Assembly: GCF_025567525.1 (NCBI RefSeq)
Contig: NZ_JAOQJY010000003.1
Span: forward strand, 1-64,000
Length of the DNA stretch: 64,000 bases
Source: Gallintestinimicrobium propionicum
GTDB taxonomy: Bacteria; Bacillota; Clostridia; Lachnospirales; Lachnospiraceae
Direction of reading: 5' to 3'
A program made the translations under genes and the position numbers. Under the pieces are notes generated by a model. That model made no database searches and was not told the DNA's origin. It saw only the letters and a list, made by a program, of their open reading frames with translations. This document shows positions 8,096-15,717 of this stretch, piece by piece; the stretch's first letter is position 1; each line of letters opens with the position of its first letter.

Positions 8096-9946
8096 TTATG
8101 GTGCGGACAGTGCGGCGGCAGCCTGCGCCTTTTTCTTCGCCCGATATTCCCGCGCTTTGATACGGTCGTACTCCCGCCTCTTTTCAAGATTTCTCGCCCG
8201 GTATTCTCTTGAATAGTTGCGGTGGTAGGCGCGGCTCTTTTCCTTTCTTGCTTCTTCGATTTCCTCACGCATTTGCCGGATTTCCTGCTCTGTCGGCTCT
8301 GCAAGCTGTGTCAGTTCATTTTCAAATCTGCCGATATGGTTAAAATATATCCCGATATGCTGAATAGCCTGTTTCGCCCTTTTCTTGTCACGCTCATGCA
8401 CTTCAATCCGGCTGATAAACTCGTTGAGGATAGTCGGGGTAAGGTCGGTAAAGTCAGCGTAACGGTCTATCAGCTTTACAAACTTCTGCGCCCGTCCTCC
8501 CGCGTTCTCAAAAGCGGATAGCTGTTCCCTAAGCTGTTCAAGCTCGGCTTTCAGTGAGTAGTATTCTTCGGAATACTTCTGCGACATCTGCTCATAGCGG
8601 TCTTGCGGGATAGTCCCCAGCGCGTTGTCCTCATAAAGTTTATTCAGCACCTTGTCAATCTGTTCAAGGCGCGTCGTGATTTGCGGGATACGCTTTTGCT
8701 GTTTCTTTGTCTTGTCGGTCTGCTGCATGGCAAGGCTCTTTTTCACTAAGGCTTCAAACTCTGCCCGGTTGCTGATAGAGTATTCCGCGATTTTTTTCAG
8801 CACATCTGCTACGGTCTGCATGAGCAGATCCGCGTCCATGATGTGCGGAGAGCTGCACTTGGGATTTTTGGCTTTTCCCTTGTGGTACTCGCTGCAATAG
8901 GCAACATGGCGCTTGCCGCCGTTTCGGTAATCTATGCGAATGTGCATTTTTGCGCCGCAGTCTTTACAGAAAAGCAAGCCGGACAGAGGGTGGATTTCTC
9001 CGTCCCCGTTGGGGCGTTTGACAGGTGCGTTTTCCAAAATCCGCTGCACATTTTCAAAGTCGGTGCGGTCAATAATCGGCTCATGCACATTTTCTGTGAT
9101 GTGCCACTGGCTTCTGTCTACATAGTGGTTTCGCTTATCCCGAAAATGCTTTGTAGTCTTGAAGTTGACTACATCGCCGCAATACTCCTGCCGCGTGAGG
9201 ATATGGGTCAGCGTGGCTTTGTTCCACTTGTAACGGTTATCCTCGTTGAGCGTCTTATTTTTACAAGTTCCCCGCCCGCGGTCTTTCATGTAGAAAGTGG
9301 GGGTTGGGATTTGCTCCTGTGTCAGATATACGGCGATTTGGTTTCGGTTTTTCCCGTCCAAAAACAGACGGAAAATAAGGCGTACAACCTCGGCGGCTTC
9401 CTCGTCGATTATCCAAAAATCCTTGTTGTCCGGGGCTTTGATATAGCCGTAAGGGGCTTCGGTGGCAATCGGCTTTCCACTCATGCCTTTGGTCTTAATG
9501 CCCGTTTTCACTTTCTTGCTGATGTCCTTTGCGTACCACTCCGACATGATATTGATAAAGGGGGCAAACTCTAATGTGTCGGGGTTTTCGCTGTCTATGC
9601 CGTTGTTGACTGCGATAAAGCGCACATTGTTCCGCCTGAAAATCTCCATAGCGTTTCCGACTTGGAGATAGTCGCGCCCCCAGCGGGTAAGGTCTTTCAT
9701 AATACACACACCGATTTTTCCGCTTTCCACATCTTCAATCATGCGGGAGTAAGCAGAACGGTCAAAAAACCTGCCGCTTTCGTCGTCGTCAATGTAGTGC
9801 CGGATATTGGTTAGGTGCTGCCCTTTGGCGTAGTTCTCCAAAAAGATTTTTTGGTTCTGTATGCTGTTGCTCTCGCCGCCGTCCCTGTCCTCGTCGCCTA
9901 CGGAAAGGCGGGAGTAAAGGGCTGTGATTTTATTGTAATTGCTCAT
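8096..9946 (-). CDS. Large serine recombinase of the IME (DUF4368 C-terminus)
   Basis: A 616-residue recombinase that should excise and integrate the 8.5-kb element. The N-terminal resolvase domain has the catalytic serine in LYSRLS, with KDLTRWGRDYLQVG and VNNGIDS. The recombinase domain follows (TKGMSGKPIATEAPYGYIK). A zinc-ribbon-like block (CKDCGAKMHI ... CSEYHKGKAKNPKC) is next, then a long basic coiled coil at the C-terminus (REEIEEARKEKSRAYHRN). The start at 9946 is chosen because GGAGG is 8 nt upstream; an ATG at 9952 is too close to it. The gene starts 55 nt from the IME/traG junction, as usual for these elements. Confidence 0.93.
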   Translation of the reverse strand: MSNYNKITALYSRLSVGDEDRDGGESNSIQNQKIFLENYAKGQHLTNIRHYIDDDESGRFFDRSAYSRMIEDVESGKIGVCIMKDLTRWGRDYLQVGNAMEIFRRNNVRFIAVNNGIDSENPDTLEFAPFINIMSEWYAKDISKKVKTGIKTKGMSGKPIATEAPYGYIKAPDNKDFWIIDEEAAEVVRLIFRLFLDGKNRNQIAVYLTQEQIPTPTFYMKDRGRGTCKNKTLNEDNRYKWNKATLTHILTRQEYCGDVVNFKTTKHFRDKRNHYVDRSQWHITENVHEPIIDRTDFENVQRILENAPVKRPNGDGEIHPLSGLLFCKDCGAKMHIRIDYRNGGKRHVAYCSEYHKGKAKNPKCSSPHIMDADLLMQTVADVLKKIAEYSISNRAEFEALVKKSLAMQQTDKTKKQQKRIPQITTRLEQIDKVLNKLYEDNALGTIPQDRYEQMSQKYSEEYYSLKAELEQLREQLSAFENAGGRAQKFVKLIDRYADFTDLTPTILNEFISRIEVHERDKKRAKQAIQHIGIYFNHIGRFENELTQLAEPTEQEIRQMREEIEEARKEKSRAYHRNYSREYRARNLEKRREYDRIKAREYRAKKKAQAAAALSAP

Positions 9947-9991
9947 GTGCATATCCTCCTGCGTCCATAAAGTCGTTGTTTACAGTTAAGA

Positions 9992-10342
9992 TTATGCACT
10001 CCACCTTGCTGAACCGTACTCCACTCCCTGCCGGAATTTCTTTGCATTTTTCGCTTTATAATAAACTACCATACGAAATCCAATTCCGCAACCCACTCCT
10101 ACCAGTAAATCCCTCGGCAGAAAACTTGGTAGCGGATTATGGAACGCACCTCCAATCCCATTGATTGTGTCCAACACCTTCTGTAAGGTGTTATCATCTG
10201 CCTGCTGTCCATACAGCCATGAAACCTTATTCAGAACATACCCGAAGATCACATAGGGAGCACATTTCAGGGCAAGCTGCTTTTTATTTACCCCTTTTGT
10301 TTTTTCTTTGAGAGTTTTCGGAATTGACTGCAAATCTTTCAC
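9992..10342 (-). pseudogene. TraG/VirD4 coupling protein, N-terminal fragment
   Basis: This is the start of the coupling protein whose middle lies at 812-1471. It uses a GTG start 20 nt after PcfB. It holds the two N-terminal membrane segments (APYVIFGYVLNKVSWLY and FLPRDLLVGVGCGIGFRMVVYY) and ends KKFRQGVEYGSARW, then two element-encoded residues and a stop. The membrane anchor is thus separated from the ATPase domain by the IME. A short membrane peptide could still be made. Confidence 0.9.
10001..10003. repeat. Left junction core (CCA) of the IME in traG
   Basis: Partner of the CCA at 1469-1471. On the coding strand the traG N-terminal half reads GCAAGGTGG and then switches to element sequence AGTGCATAA, which puts a stop codon two residues into the element. 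Confidence 0.75.
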
Positions 10343-10362
10343 AATCCCGTCAATGACCTTGC

Positions 10363-10836
10363 TTATAAGCTCTGTCCCTTGTCCTTATTTTTCTCTCTGC
10401 TGCGCTCCTTATTTTTATTCTGTGCAACAATCTTCTGAAGTCCTTTCAGTTTCTGTCTGAGTGACGGACGCTGCTGTTTTTTCTCATTAACTTTGACAAA
10501 TTCCTTGAATGCCTGTGCAATCACATCGGCATCCTTGCCCTTGAAAAATACAAGATACTTGGGTGGTTCCATGGTCTTATCCTTTTTTACTGCGAAATCG
10601 ACATTGTATTTCCTTGCAACACGCTCAAAGGATTTAATATTGCTATCCGTAACCTCAATGGACTTTGCACCCTCTCCCTGACCGACCAGCTTTTTTACCG
10701 GGATTTTCCCATGGGAAGGCTCCTTATGCTTCTGGTGTTCCAGATACATCTTCATCGCCTTCTGTAACACGCTTGCGGTCAGTTTGGAAGTCTTGATTGC
10801 AAGAGCAATGGTTTTCTGTGTTGTTTCCTCCTGCAC
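10363..10836 (-). CDS. PcfB family protein (conjugation accessory)
   Basis: A 157-residue protein with a GTG start after GGAGGTACACC. It reads MQEETTQKTIALAIKTSKLT, then GKIPVKKLVGQGEGAKSIEV and a very basic C-terminus (KNKERSREKNKDKG). This is the PcfB/DUF3801 family, encoded just upstream of the TraG/VirD4 coupling protein in Gram-positive conjugative elements, as here. It is thought to help the relaxosome dock to the coupling protein. The gene itself is intact although its partner traG is disrupted. Confidence 0.85.
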   Translation of the reverse strand: MQEETTQKTIALAIKTSKLTASVLQKAMKMYLEHQKHKEPSHGKIPVKKLVGQGEGAKSIEVTDSNIKSFERVARKYNVDFAVKKDKTMEPPKYLVFFKGKDADVIAQAFKEFVKVNEKKQQRPSLRQKLKGLQKIVAQNKNKERSREKNKDKGQSL

Positions 10837-10917
10837 GGTGTACCTCCTTCCTTATCTGCACCAACTTGATTTAGGGTGGAACCAACAGCCTGTGAAGCTG
10901 TGTTTTCATTGCCATAC

Positions 10918-11106
10918 TTACTGCTCCTCCCCTTCCTCAAGGTCTTTATCCCACCAGTTCATTTCTTCCTCATAAAAATCCTCGAATATATCAGCAGGGA
11001 TATTTTCTTTCTGCTTTCTCGCTTTCATAATGTCTCTTGCTATTTTTGCCACAATTACCACAGCAATAACAGCAAGCAATAATTTCTTCACATCTTTTCT
11101 GTTCAT
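10918..11106 (-). CDS. Small single-pass membrane protein of the ICE
   Basis: A 62-residue protein starting MNRKDVKKLLLAVIAVVIVAK, i.e. one membrane helix at ~8-25, followed by a basic stretch (RDIMKARKQKE) and an acidic, Trp-containing tail (EMNWWDKDLEEGEEQ). I know of no family. The start at 11106 follows a good AAGGAAAAGAA. A hairpin repeat (11112-11147) immediately precedes the ribosome binding site and is shared with the gene starting at 12366. Confidence 0.65.
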   Translation of the reverse strand: MNRKDVKKLLLAVIAVVIVAKIARDIMKARKQKENIPADIFEDFYEEEMNWWDKDLEEGEEQ

Positions 11107-11111
11107 TTTCT

Positions 11112-11147
11112 TTTCCTTTCCACTTCTGGACGCTGTGACCAGAAGTT
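11112..11147 (-). repeat. 36-bp hairpin leader, copy 1
   Basis: Identical over 36 bp to 12371-12406. On the minus strand ACTTCTGG and CCAGAAGT form an 8-bp stem with a 9-nt loop, followed by the purine-rich ribosome binding site (GGAAAGGAAA) of the downstream gene. Confidence 0.8.
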
Positions 11148-11229
11148 GTTGCAATAAAAAAAGCAGATACGAAACCTTTCGATCTCATATCTGCCTTAAC
11201 GCTGTAAATTCTTCTATATCCTTTTTTGA

Positions 11230-11658
11230 TTAGTAGAGCTTTGCACCTGCCGGAATTGCATCATCCAACATAACCAAGTTGAGTTTTTCCTCTCCGTTTA
11301 CTGTATGGACAGCGGATAAAAGCATACCACAGGAATCAATTCCCATCATACTTCTCGGTGGTAAATTTGTAATTGCAAGTAATGTCTTTCCAACCAGCTC
11401 CTCCGGTTCATAATATGCATGAATACCGGAAAGAATAACTCTGTCAGTTCCTGTTCCATCATCTAAAACAAAATGTAACAGCTTCTTGCTTTTCTTTACC
11501 GCACTACATTCTTTTACTTTTACAACACGGAAATCTGACTTGCTGAATGTATCAAAATCTACCATTTCCTCAAATAATGGTTCTGTTTCCACCTTTGGCT
11601 CAACAGGCTGCTCAGTAACCTGTTCTTCTAAATTCATATTTTCATCGCACATATTCAT
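11230..11658 (-). CDS. Free-standing tRNA-binding (MetRS C-terminal/Trbp111-like) domain protein
   Basis: A 142-residue protein. After a ~40-residue acidic N-terminus (EEQVTEQPVEPKVETEPL) comes an OB-fold tRNA-binding domain, starting VDFDTFSKSDFRVVKVKECS and containing LLHFVLDDGTGTDRVILSGI, LVGKTLLAITNLPPRSMMGI and SCGMLLSAV. It matches the C-terminal dimerization/tRNA-binding domain of methionyl-tRNA synthetase but without any synthetase. It binds tRNA non-specifically in known homologues. Why an ICE carries it is unclear. Start at 11658 or, with better spacing to GGAGG, 11652. Confidence 0.85.
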   Translation of the reverse strand: MNMCDENMNLEEQVTEQPVEPKVETEPLFEEMVDFDTFSKSDFRVVKVKECSAVKKSKKLLHFVLDDGTGTDRVILSGIHAYYEPEELVGKTLLAITNLPPRSMMGIDSCGMLLSAVHTVNGEEKLNLVMLDDAIPAGAKLY

Positions 11659-11688
11659 TTTCCTCCAGACATAATAAGCTAATGCCCA

Positions 11689-12366
11689 TTATAGCAGAAA
11701 AGCTGTGCTTTGAGAAGAAATTCCTAACTTAAAAATCGTGTACATCTTTGCACCGATCAGATTATTTTCTACCCATACATCGTCAAGCAACAAACAATGT
11801 GATAGCACTTCCAGATCATCCATGTTTATAAGCCGCTGAACAACTGTATTTGTATTCTTCGGTATTTCATGAGCTTCCATTGCAATATCCCGCCTTGCTT
11901 CCCTGCAATATTTATACAATCCTAAGATATACTTATTTGACAGGATAAAACCAAACGCATCATTATTCCGATACATCATTTTATGCTTTTCCCATTCCTC
12001 CGGCAATGAAAAATAGCACTTTGCTGTTTCGATATAACAATCTCCGTCATAAACTGGTTTCATCTTCTTTTCCTGCCGAAGCATCTGATGATATATCTTT
12101 TCCCGGTCAAATATACTTCTTGCTCTGGTAAAATCCGGTGTTCTTCCACGCATAAAAGTATAAACATTGTTGATCACTGTTTTTCCTGCCAAAGATTTAT
12201 AATTCCCTACCCTGTGAAGGTACTGCAATACCTCTGTTAGCTTCTCCTCAGAAGTAATCTCTTGGTAGTTCTCTGTATCAATCTCCATTTGTTCAAAAGT
12301 TAATGGTGTGCTTCCTTTTTTGATTTCACGCTCCATGATACGCTTGGTATCTCTCATTGATTCCAT
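11689..12366 (-). CDS. Conserved hypothetical protein of the ICE accessory region
   Basis: A 225-residue soluble protein with no motif I recognise. It begins MESMRDTKRIMEREIKKGS, is rich in charged and aromatic residues (VYTFMRGRTPDFTRARSIFD, HKMMYRNNDAFGFILSNKYI) and appears mainly helical. The longer frame up to 12459 would translate the hairpin repeat, so the ATG at 12366 after GGAAAGGAAA is preferred. It lies between the RepA/membrane-protein genes and the tRNA-binding protein, in the stretch where ICEs keep poorly known accessory genes. Confidence 0.6.
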   Translation of the reverse strand: MESMRDTKRIMEREIKKGSTPLTFEQMEIDTENYQEITSEEKLTEVLQYLHRVGNYKSLAGKTVINNVYTFMRGRTPDFTRARSIFDREKIYHQMLRQEKKMKPVYDGDCYIETAKCYFSLPEEWEKHKMMYRNNDAFGFILSNKYILGLYKYCREARRDIAMEAHEIPKNTNTVVQRLINMDDLEVLSHCLLLDDVWVENNLIGAKMYTIFKLGISSQSTAFLL

Positions 12367-12370
12367 ATCA

Positions 12371-12406
12371 TTTCCTTTCCACTTCTGGACGCTGTGACCA
12401 GAAGTT
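12371..12406 (-). repeat. 36-bp hairpin leader, copy 2
   Basis: Exact copy of 11112-11147, also placed directly before the ribosome binding site of the next gene (ATG at 12366). Confidence 0.8.
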
Positions 12407-12452
12407 ATAAAACAAGCAGGTATAAAAACTTTCATTTCATACCTGCTCCTGT

Positions 12453-12779
12453 TCAGCAAGAAATTCTCTTTCCTGCAAGTTCCATTATGATATTGATTAC
12501 TTCCCTAATGATTGCAATAATTTTTATTGCAAGGACAATCACTCCGATCATGCCGCCTATGACTGCGTCAAGTGCCAACACTCCAATGCTCCCTGCAATT
12601 CCAAAATTGCGAGGTATCAGCAGTACGAGCATCTTTTGTATGCCGAATGGAAATCCACTCATAATCCAGAATTGAAACCAGTTTACTCCGTTCTCTCCCA
12701 GACATATCCAGTAACACATATTCAGCCATACTGCAACAAATGCCAGCGGCAAAATCACCTTAAATAATACCCTTTTCAT
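12453..12779 (-). CDS. Small multi-pass membrane protein
   Basis: A 108-residue protein with three hydrophobic segments: VLFKVILPLAFVAVWLNMCY, FGIAGSIGVLALDAVIGGMI and the adjoining IGVIVLAIKIIAIIREVINI. It starts inside the end of repA (MKRVLF at 12779, with GGAGGTGGATGGC before it), overlapping that gene by 20 nt, which suggests co-expression. No family is recognised. A part in the ICE membrane complex or maintenance is possible but unproven. Confidence 0.65.
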   Translation of the reverse strand: MKRVLFKVILPLAFVAVWLNMCYWICLGENGVNWFQFWIMSGFPFGIQKMLVLLIPRNFGIAGSIGVLALDAVIGGMIGVIVLAIKIIAIIREVINIIMELAGKRISC

Positions 12780-13848
12780 GCCATCCACCTCCATACATAT
12801 CATGCTGCACTTCCTGCTGATAGAAATGATTTATCGTAGTTGGTGCATTATAAAGTGCTGTTATCATATACGCTTTGATATTTGTAATCTTTGTCGTTGT
12901 CTCTTTCATGCAACCAATCACATATTCCAGATGACTGCTGTTCAGTTTCAAGAATCTGGATTTTACAAGCTCATACGGATAATCCTCACCTGCAACTCGG
13001 ATTGATTTTCTCTTTACGCACACTACTTCGCAGATTATCCCAAATAATTCGTCATAAAGTTCTTTTTCACCATAACCATCATACTTCATGTGATGATCAT
13101 AATTGATATTTTCTTTAATCAGTTCTATGTATGCCTGTGCATCATCCATCGAATCAATCACATCATCTTGTGGCTTTTCTGTTGCAGATTGATTGATAGG
13201 ATTGTTATAACTCTCCTCAGTATGGTTATAATTAGTCTGATTCATATAAGTCTGATTATAGTTAGTATAATTAGGGTTCGATTCTCCGACTTCTTGAGGT
13301 TCGATTTCCGAACTTCCAGAGGTTTGATTTTCTGACTTCCGAAAGTTCGATTTTCTGACTTCTTGAAGTTTGATTTTCTGACTTCCAGAAGTTCGATTTT
13401 CTGACTTCTTGAAGTTCGATTTTCCGACTTCTGTGATTTCATCAGCATTAGCAGGCTCTTTTTCGTCCATCTGCTCTGAAATTGAAGCAAAATTTTTCAC
13501 ATAAATTATATCCGGTTTTCCAAGTCCTCTGCGCACCTTTTCTACCAGACCAATTCCTTTTACAGAATCAAGCTCTGCCAATACCTTAACAGCTTTTTCC
13601 TTAGCGCATCCCAAATCCTCCATAATGCTGTCTATGGTATAAATGATGTATGCACGATTTTCATCGTCAAACCATTCATTTTTCATAGACAGCGACATAC
13701 GATCAAGCATAAGTCCATACAATAATTTTGCATCACTGGACAGCTTCTTAAATCTCTCGTCCTTTATCAGCAGGCGTGGAACACGATAGAATGAGAACTG
13801 TTCCGCTTCTATTCCGTAATAATAGTCTAGCTGCAAAATTTCTCCCAT
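12760..13848 (-). CDS. repA: RepA_N family replication initiator with DUF6017-like C-terminus
   Basis: A 362-residue initiator. The N-terminal ~120 residues are the RepA_N winged-helix domain (FYRVPRLLIKDERFKKLSSD, YGLMLDRMSLSMKNEWFDDE, YTIDSIMEDLGCAKEKAVK). Residues ~140-190 are a repetitive linker (KSNFKKSENRTSGSQKIKLQ...) encoded by seven 23-bp DNA repeats. The C-terminal ~120 residues form the second conserved domain (VIDSMDDAQAYIELIKENI, NSSHLEYVIGCMKETTTKI). RepA_N proteins bind iterons within their own gene, so this gene is both initiator and probable origin. It is followed by parA/parB upstream and probably gives the excised ICE plasmid-like replication. Confidence 0.88.
   Translation of the reverse strand: MGEILQLDYYYGIEAEQFSFYRVPRLLIKDERFKKLSSDAKLLYGLMLDRMSLSMKNEWFDDENRAYIIYTIDSIMEDLGCAKEKAVKVLAELDSVKGIGLVEKVRRGLGKPDIIYVKNFASISEQMDEKEPANADEITEVGKSNFKKSENRTSGSQKIKLQEVRKSNFRKSENQTSGSSEIEPQEVGESNPNYTNYNQTYMNQTNYNHTEESYNNPINQSATEKPQDDVIDSMDDAQAYIELIKENINYDHHMKYDGYGEKELYDELFGIICEVVCVKRKSIRVAGEDYPYELVKSRFLKLNSSHLEYVIGCMKETTTKITNIKAYMITALYNAPTTINHFYQQEVQHDMYGGGWHEKGII
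13275..13435. repeat. Seven tandem 23-bp iterons inside repA (candidate replication origin)
   Basis: Seven consecutive 23-bp units with consensus AGTTCGATTTTCTGACTTC plus four variable bases. Because 23 is not a multiple of 3, three DNA units make one 23-residue protein repeat, and the other frame also stays open with the same peptide motif. Intragenic iterons are the known origin layout of RepA_N replicons. Confidence 0.85.
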
Positions 13849-13864
13849 TCTCGTCTCCTCCTTC

Positions 13865-14743
13865 CTACTGCGTATTTTTCCAGTTATCTAATAGCTGAAA
13901 TATTATTTTTTCTATATCATCTGTGCTGTATGTATCCGGGAAATAACTGTTAATGCGTTCTGTTTTTATAACAACCTTACGCTCTACCGGCTTTTCTTTC
14001 TCCAGAAGCATACGCACCATTGGAAAGGTCAACTCTCCTTTTTTGTCACTTTCCTTCAGCATGGCACTCTGCTGTTTGGTTATGACAGCATTGGTGTCCT
14101 GTATGGCAACCAATACCCATTGCTGTGCATCCTCTGATAAAAACGAGATGTCCACCGCCTGCATAATGCCTATTTTCCCCGAATCCACCATATCAAGCAA
14201 CAGTTCCGATAATCGTGAAATCCATATATATCTTTGAACAGTTTTTGCACTCTCTCCTGTAGCTCCTCCCAGTTCGTCCAGCGTAAGTCCACCTGCTCTG
14301 CTTCCCTGATGCTTCATGACTTCGTATTTCATGCGATATGCCTTCGCTTTTTCGCTTGGAAGAATATCTTCTCTTTGAATATTGCTGTCCACCATGATAA
14401 TCGTGGCTTCATCGTCCGTATAATTACGAATAAACATCGGCATTGTATCAAGTCCTACAAGCTCACACGCATGTCTCCTTCGGTGTCCTGCAATAATTTC
14501 ATAGCCGCCCTCAGCTCTTGGTCTTGCAATACCCGGCATCAGCACGCCATGCTCTCTGACACTCTCCACCGTCTCCTGCATCTTTTCATCGTCCAGTACC
14601 TTAAATGGGTGACCTTTGAACTCATGCAGTTCTGATAATGCAATTTCCTGTACCTGCTCTATTCCTGCCTGTGGCTGTCCATCTCCGAATAAATCATCGA
14701 AGCTGTTCAGTTTTACCTTTGCGGCACTTCCTGTTTTATTCAT
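13865..14743 (-). CDS. parB: ParB/Spo0J family partition protein
   Basis: A 292-residue ParB protein. The N-terminal nuclease-like CTPase domain has IALSELHEFKGHPF, then GVLMPGIARP and the GGYEIIAGHRRRHAC box. The helix-turn-helix follows at ~150-200 (LTLDELGGATGESAKTVQRYI). It pairs with the parA gene, whose last codons it overlaps, and would bind a centromere on the excised circular ICE. The start is the ATG at 14743 with GGAGGTGCTTGCAG upstream; a TTG two codons earlier is unlikely. Confidence 0.93.
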   Translation of the reverse strand: MNKTGSAAKVKLNSFDDLFGDGQPQAGIEQVQEIALSELHEFKGHPFKVLDDEKMQETVESVREHGVLMPGIARPRAEGGYEIIAGHRRRHACELVGLDTMPMFIRNYTDDEATIIMVDSNIQREDILPSEKAKAYRMKYEVMKHQGSRAGGLTLDELGGATGESAKTVQRYIWISRLSELLLDMVDSGKIGIMQAVDISFLSEDAQQWVLVAIQDTNAVITKQQSAMLKESDKKGELTFPMVRMLLEKEKPVERKVVIKTERINSYFPDTYSTDDIEKIIFQLLDNWKNTQ

Positions 14744-15518
14744 CTGCAAGCACCTCCTCTGTCAATGACTGATAGGCACTCGCTACTTTTCCATTTGGAT
14801 CATGCTCATAAATGCTGACACCTTCAGCAGAAATCTCCGCAGCTCTTACCGACATCGGAATACTGTTTTCAAATATTCTTACCTTGCTACCATAATTCTC
14901 CACAACCAATGCACTGATGTCTTTTGCATAATTCGTTCTGTTATCAACCATAGTAAGCAGAATACCTTCAATCTCCAATTTTGGATTGATCTGCCTTTTT
15001 ACCTTTCCTATGGTCTTTATAAGCTGTTCCAGACCTTTTACCGGCAGATATGCTGCCTGCACCGGAATAAGGATGCTGTCGGCACTTGCAAAGGCATTTA
15101 TGGTAATCATGCCAAGGGAAGGCATACAATCAATCAGAATGTAATCATACCTTTCTTTCTGCTGTTCTATATAAGTCCGAAGCACAAGCTCCCTGCTCAT
15201 GACATTTACCAGTGATACTTCCAATCCTGACAACTCTATATTGCCGGGCATAAGGTCTACACCCTCGTCGTGCTTTAGGATGCCATAATCCGGCTCCATA
15301 TCTTCTTCATTGATGATATTCGCCATAATGGTTGCAAGAGATACATCCAGTTTATCCGGCTCCTGAAAGCCTAAACTTGCTGTCAGGCTTCCCTGTGCAT
15401 CCGCATCTATCAGAAGCACCTTTTTCCCCTTTTTTGCAAGTCCAATACCTAGATTACTTGTTGTGGTGGTCTTTCCAACTCCACCTTTCTGGTTTCCGAT
15501 TACTATAACTTTACACAT
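14736..15518 (-). CDS. parA: ParA family partition ATPase
   Basis: A 260-residue ParA/Soj ATPase. The deviant Walker A is KGGVGKTTTTSNLG at residues ~10-23. Walker A' is VLLIDADAQGSLTASLG, and Walker B is YDYILIDCMPSLGMIT. There is no N-terminal DNA-binding domain, as in chromosomal-type ParA. With ParB it should segregate the ICE when extrachromosomal. The ATG at 15518 is preceded by GGAGGAATTTCATC. Confidence 0.95.
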   Translation of the reverse strand: MCKVIVIGNQKGGVGKTTTTSNLGIGLAKKGKKVLLIDADAQGSLTASLGFQEPDKLDVSLATIMANIINEEDMEPDYGILKHDEGVDLMPGNIELSGLEVSLVNVMSRELVLRTYIEQQKERYDYILIDCMPSLGMITINAFASADSILIPVQAAYLPVKGLEQLIKTIGKVKRQINPKLEIEGILLTMVDNRTNYAKDISALVVENYGSKVRIFENSIPMSVRAAEISAEGVSIYEHDPNGKVASAYQSLTEEVLADE

Positions 15519-15543
15519 GATGAAATTCCTCCAAATTCTACTA

Positions 15544-15717
15544 TTATTCTTTTACATTGCTCTTTTTTACTTCTACATACGATCTGTAATATTTATCTGT
15601 TCCCTTGTTGGGATAGAGGTCTGACATTTCCAGAACCTCTACCTTTGGGTGTCTCTGCATGATTTTTTTGAACCATGTAATATCATTTTTTGTTCCCATC
15701 AACCGAATCTTTAACAT
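15544..15717 (-). CDS. DUF3970-like small protein
   Basis: A 57-residue protein read directly from the sequence: MLKIRLMGTKNDITWFKKIM, then HPKVEVLEMSDLYPNKGTDK and YYRSYVEVKKSNVKE. The pattern fits the DUF3970 family of short proteins on Gram-positive ICEs and plasmids. Its ATG overlaps the stop codon of the upstream DUF6075 gene (TGATG) and a GGAGGAAAT lies 5' of it, so the pair is translationally coupled. It ends 26 nt before parA. Function unknown. Confidence 0.75.
   Translation of the reverse strand: MLKIRLMGTKNDITWFKKIMQRHPKVEVLEMSDLYPNKGTDKYYRSYVEVKKSNVKE

Larger units (their letters stand above)
1472..10003. mobile_element. 8.5-kb mobilizable element (IME) inserted in traG
   Basis: Removing 1472-10003 joins the traG halves precisely: the left half ends GSARW and the right half begins WGTAKD, giving the uninterrupted family sequence. 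A CCA triplet (TGG on the coding strand) is present at both edges (1469-1471 and 10001-10003), consistent with the tiny core of a large serine recombinase. Inside, read on the minus strand from the 10-kb end, are a 616-residue serine recombinase, TnpW, a small conserved protein, an ECF sigma factor with its anti-sigma, DUF3847, oriT, a MobA/MobL relaxase and a primase-helicase. It has no conjugation channel genes, so it would need a helper ICE or plasmid to move between cells. Confidence 0.9.

Noticed and set aside
13275..13435. CRISPR-like array of short repeats
   Set aside because: The units are contiguous 23-bp repeats without spacers and lie inside the repA frame; they fit iterons.
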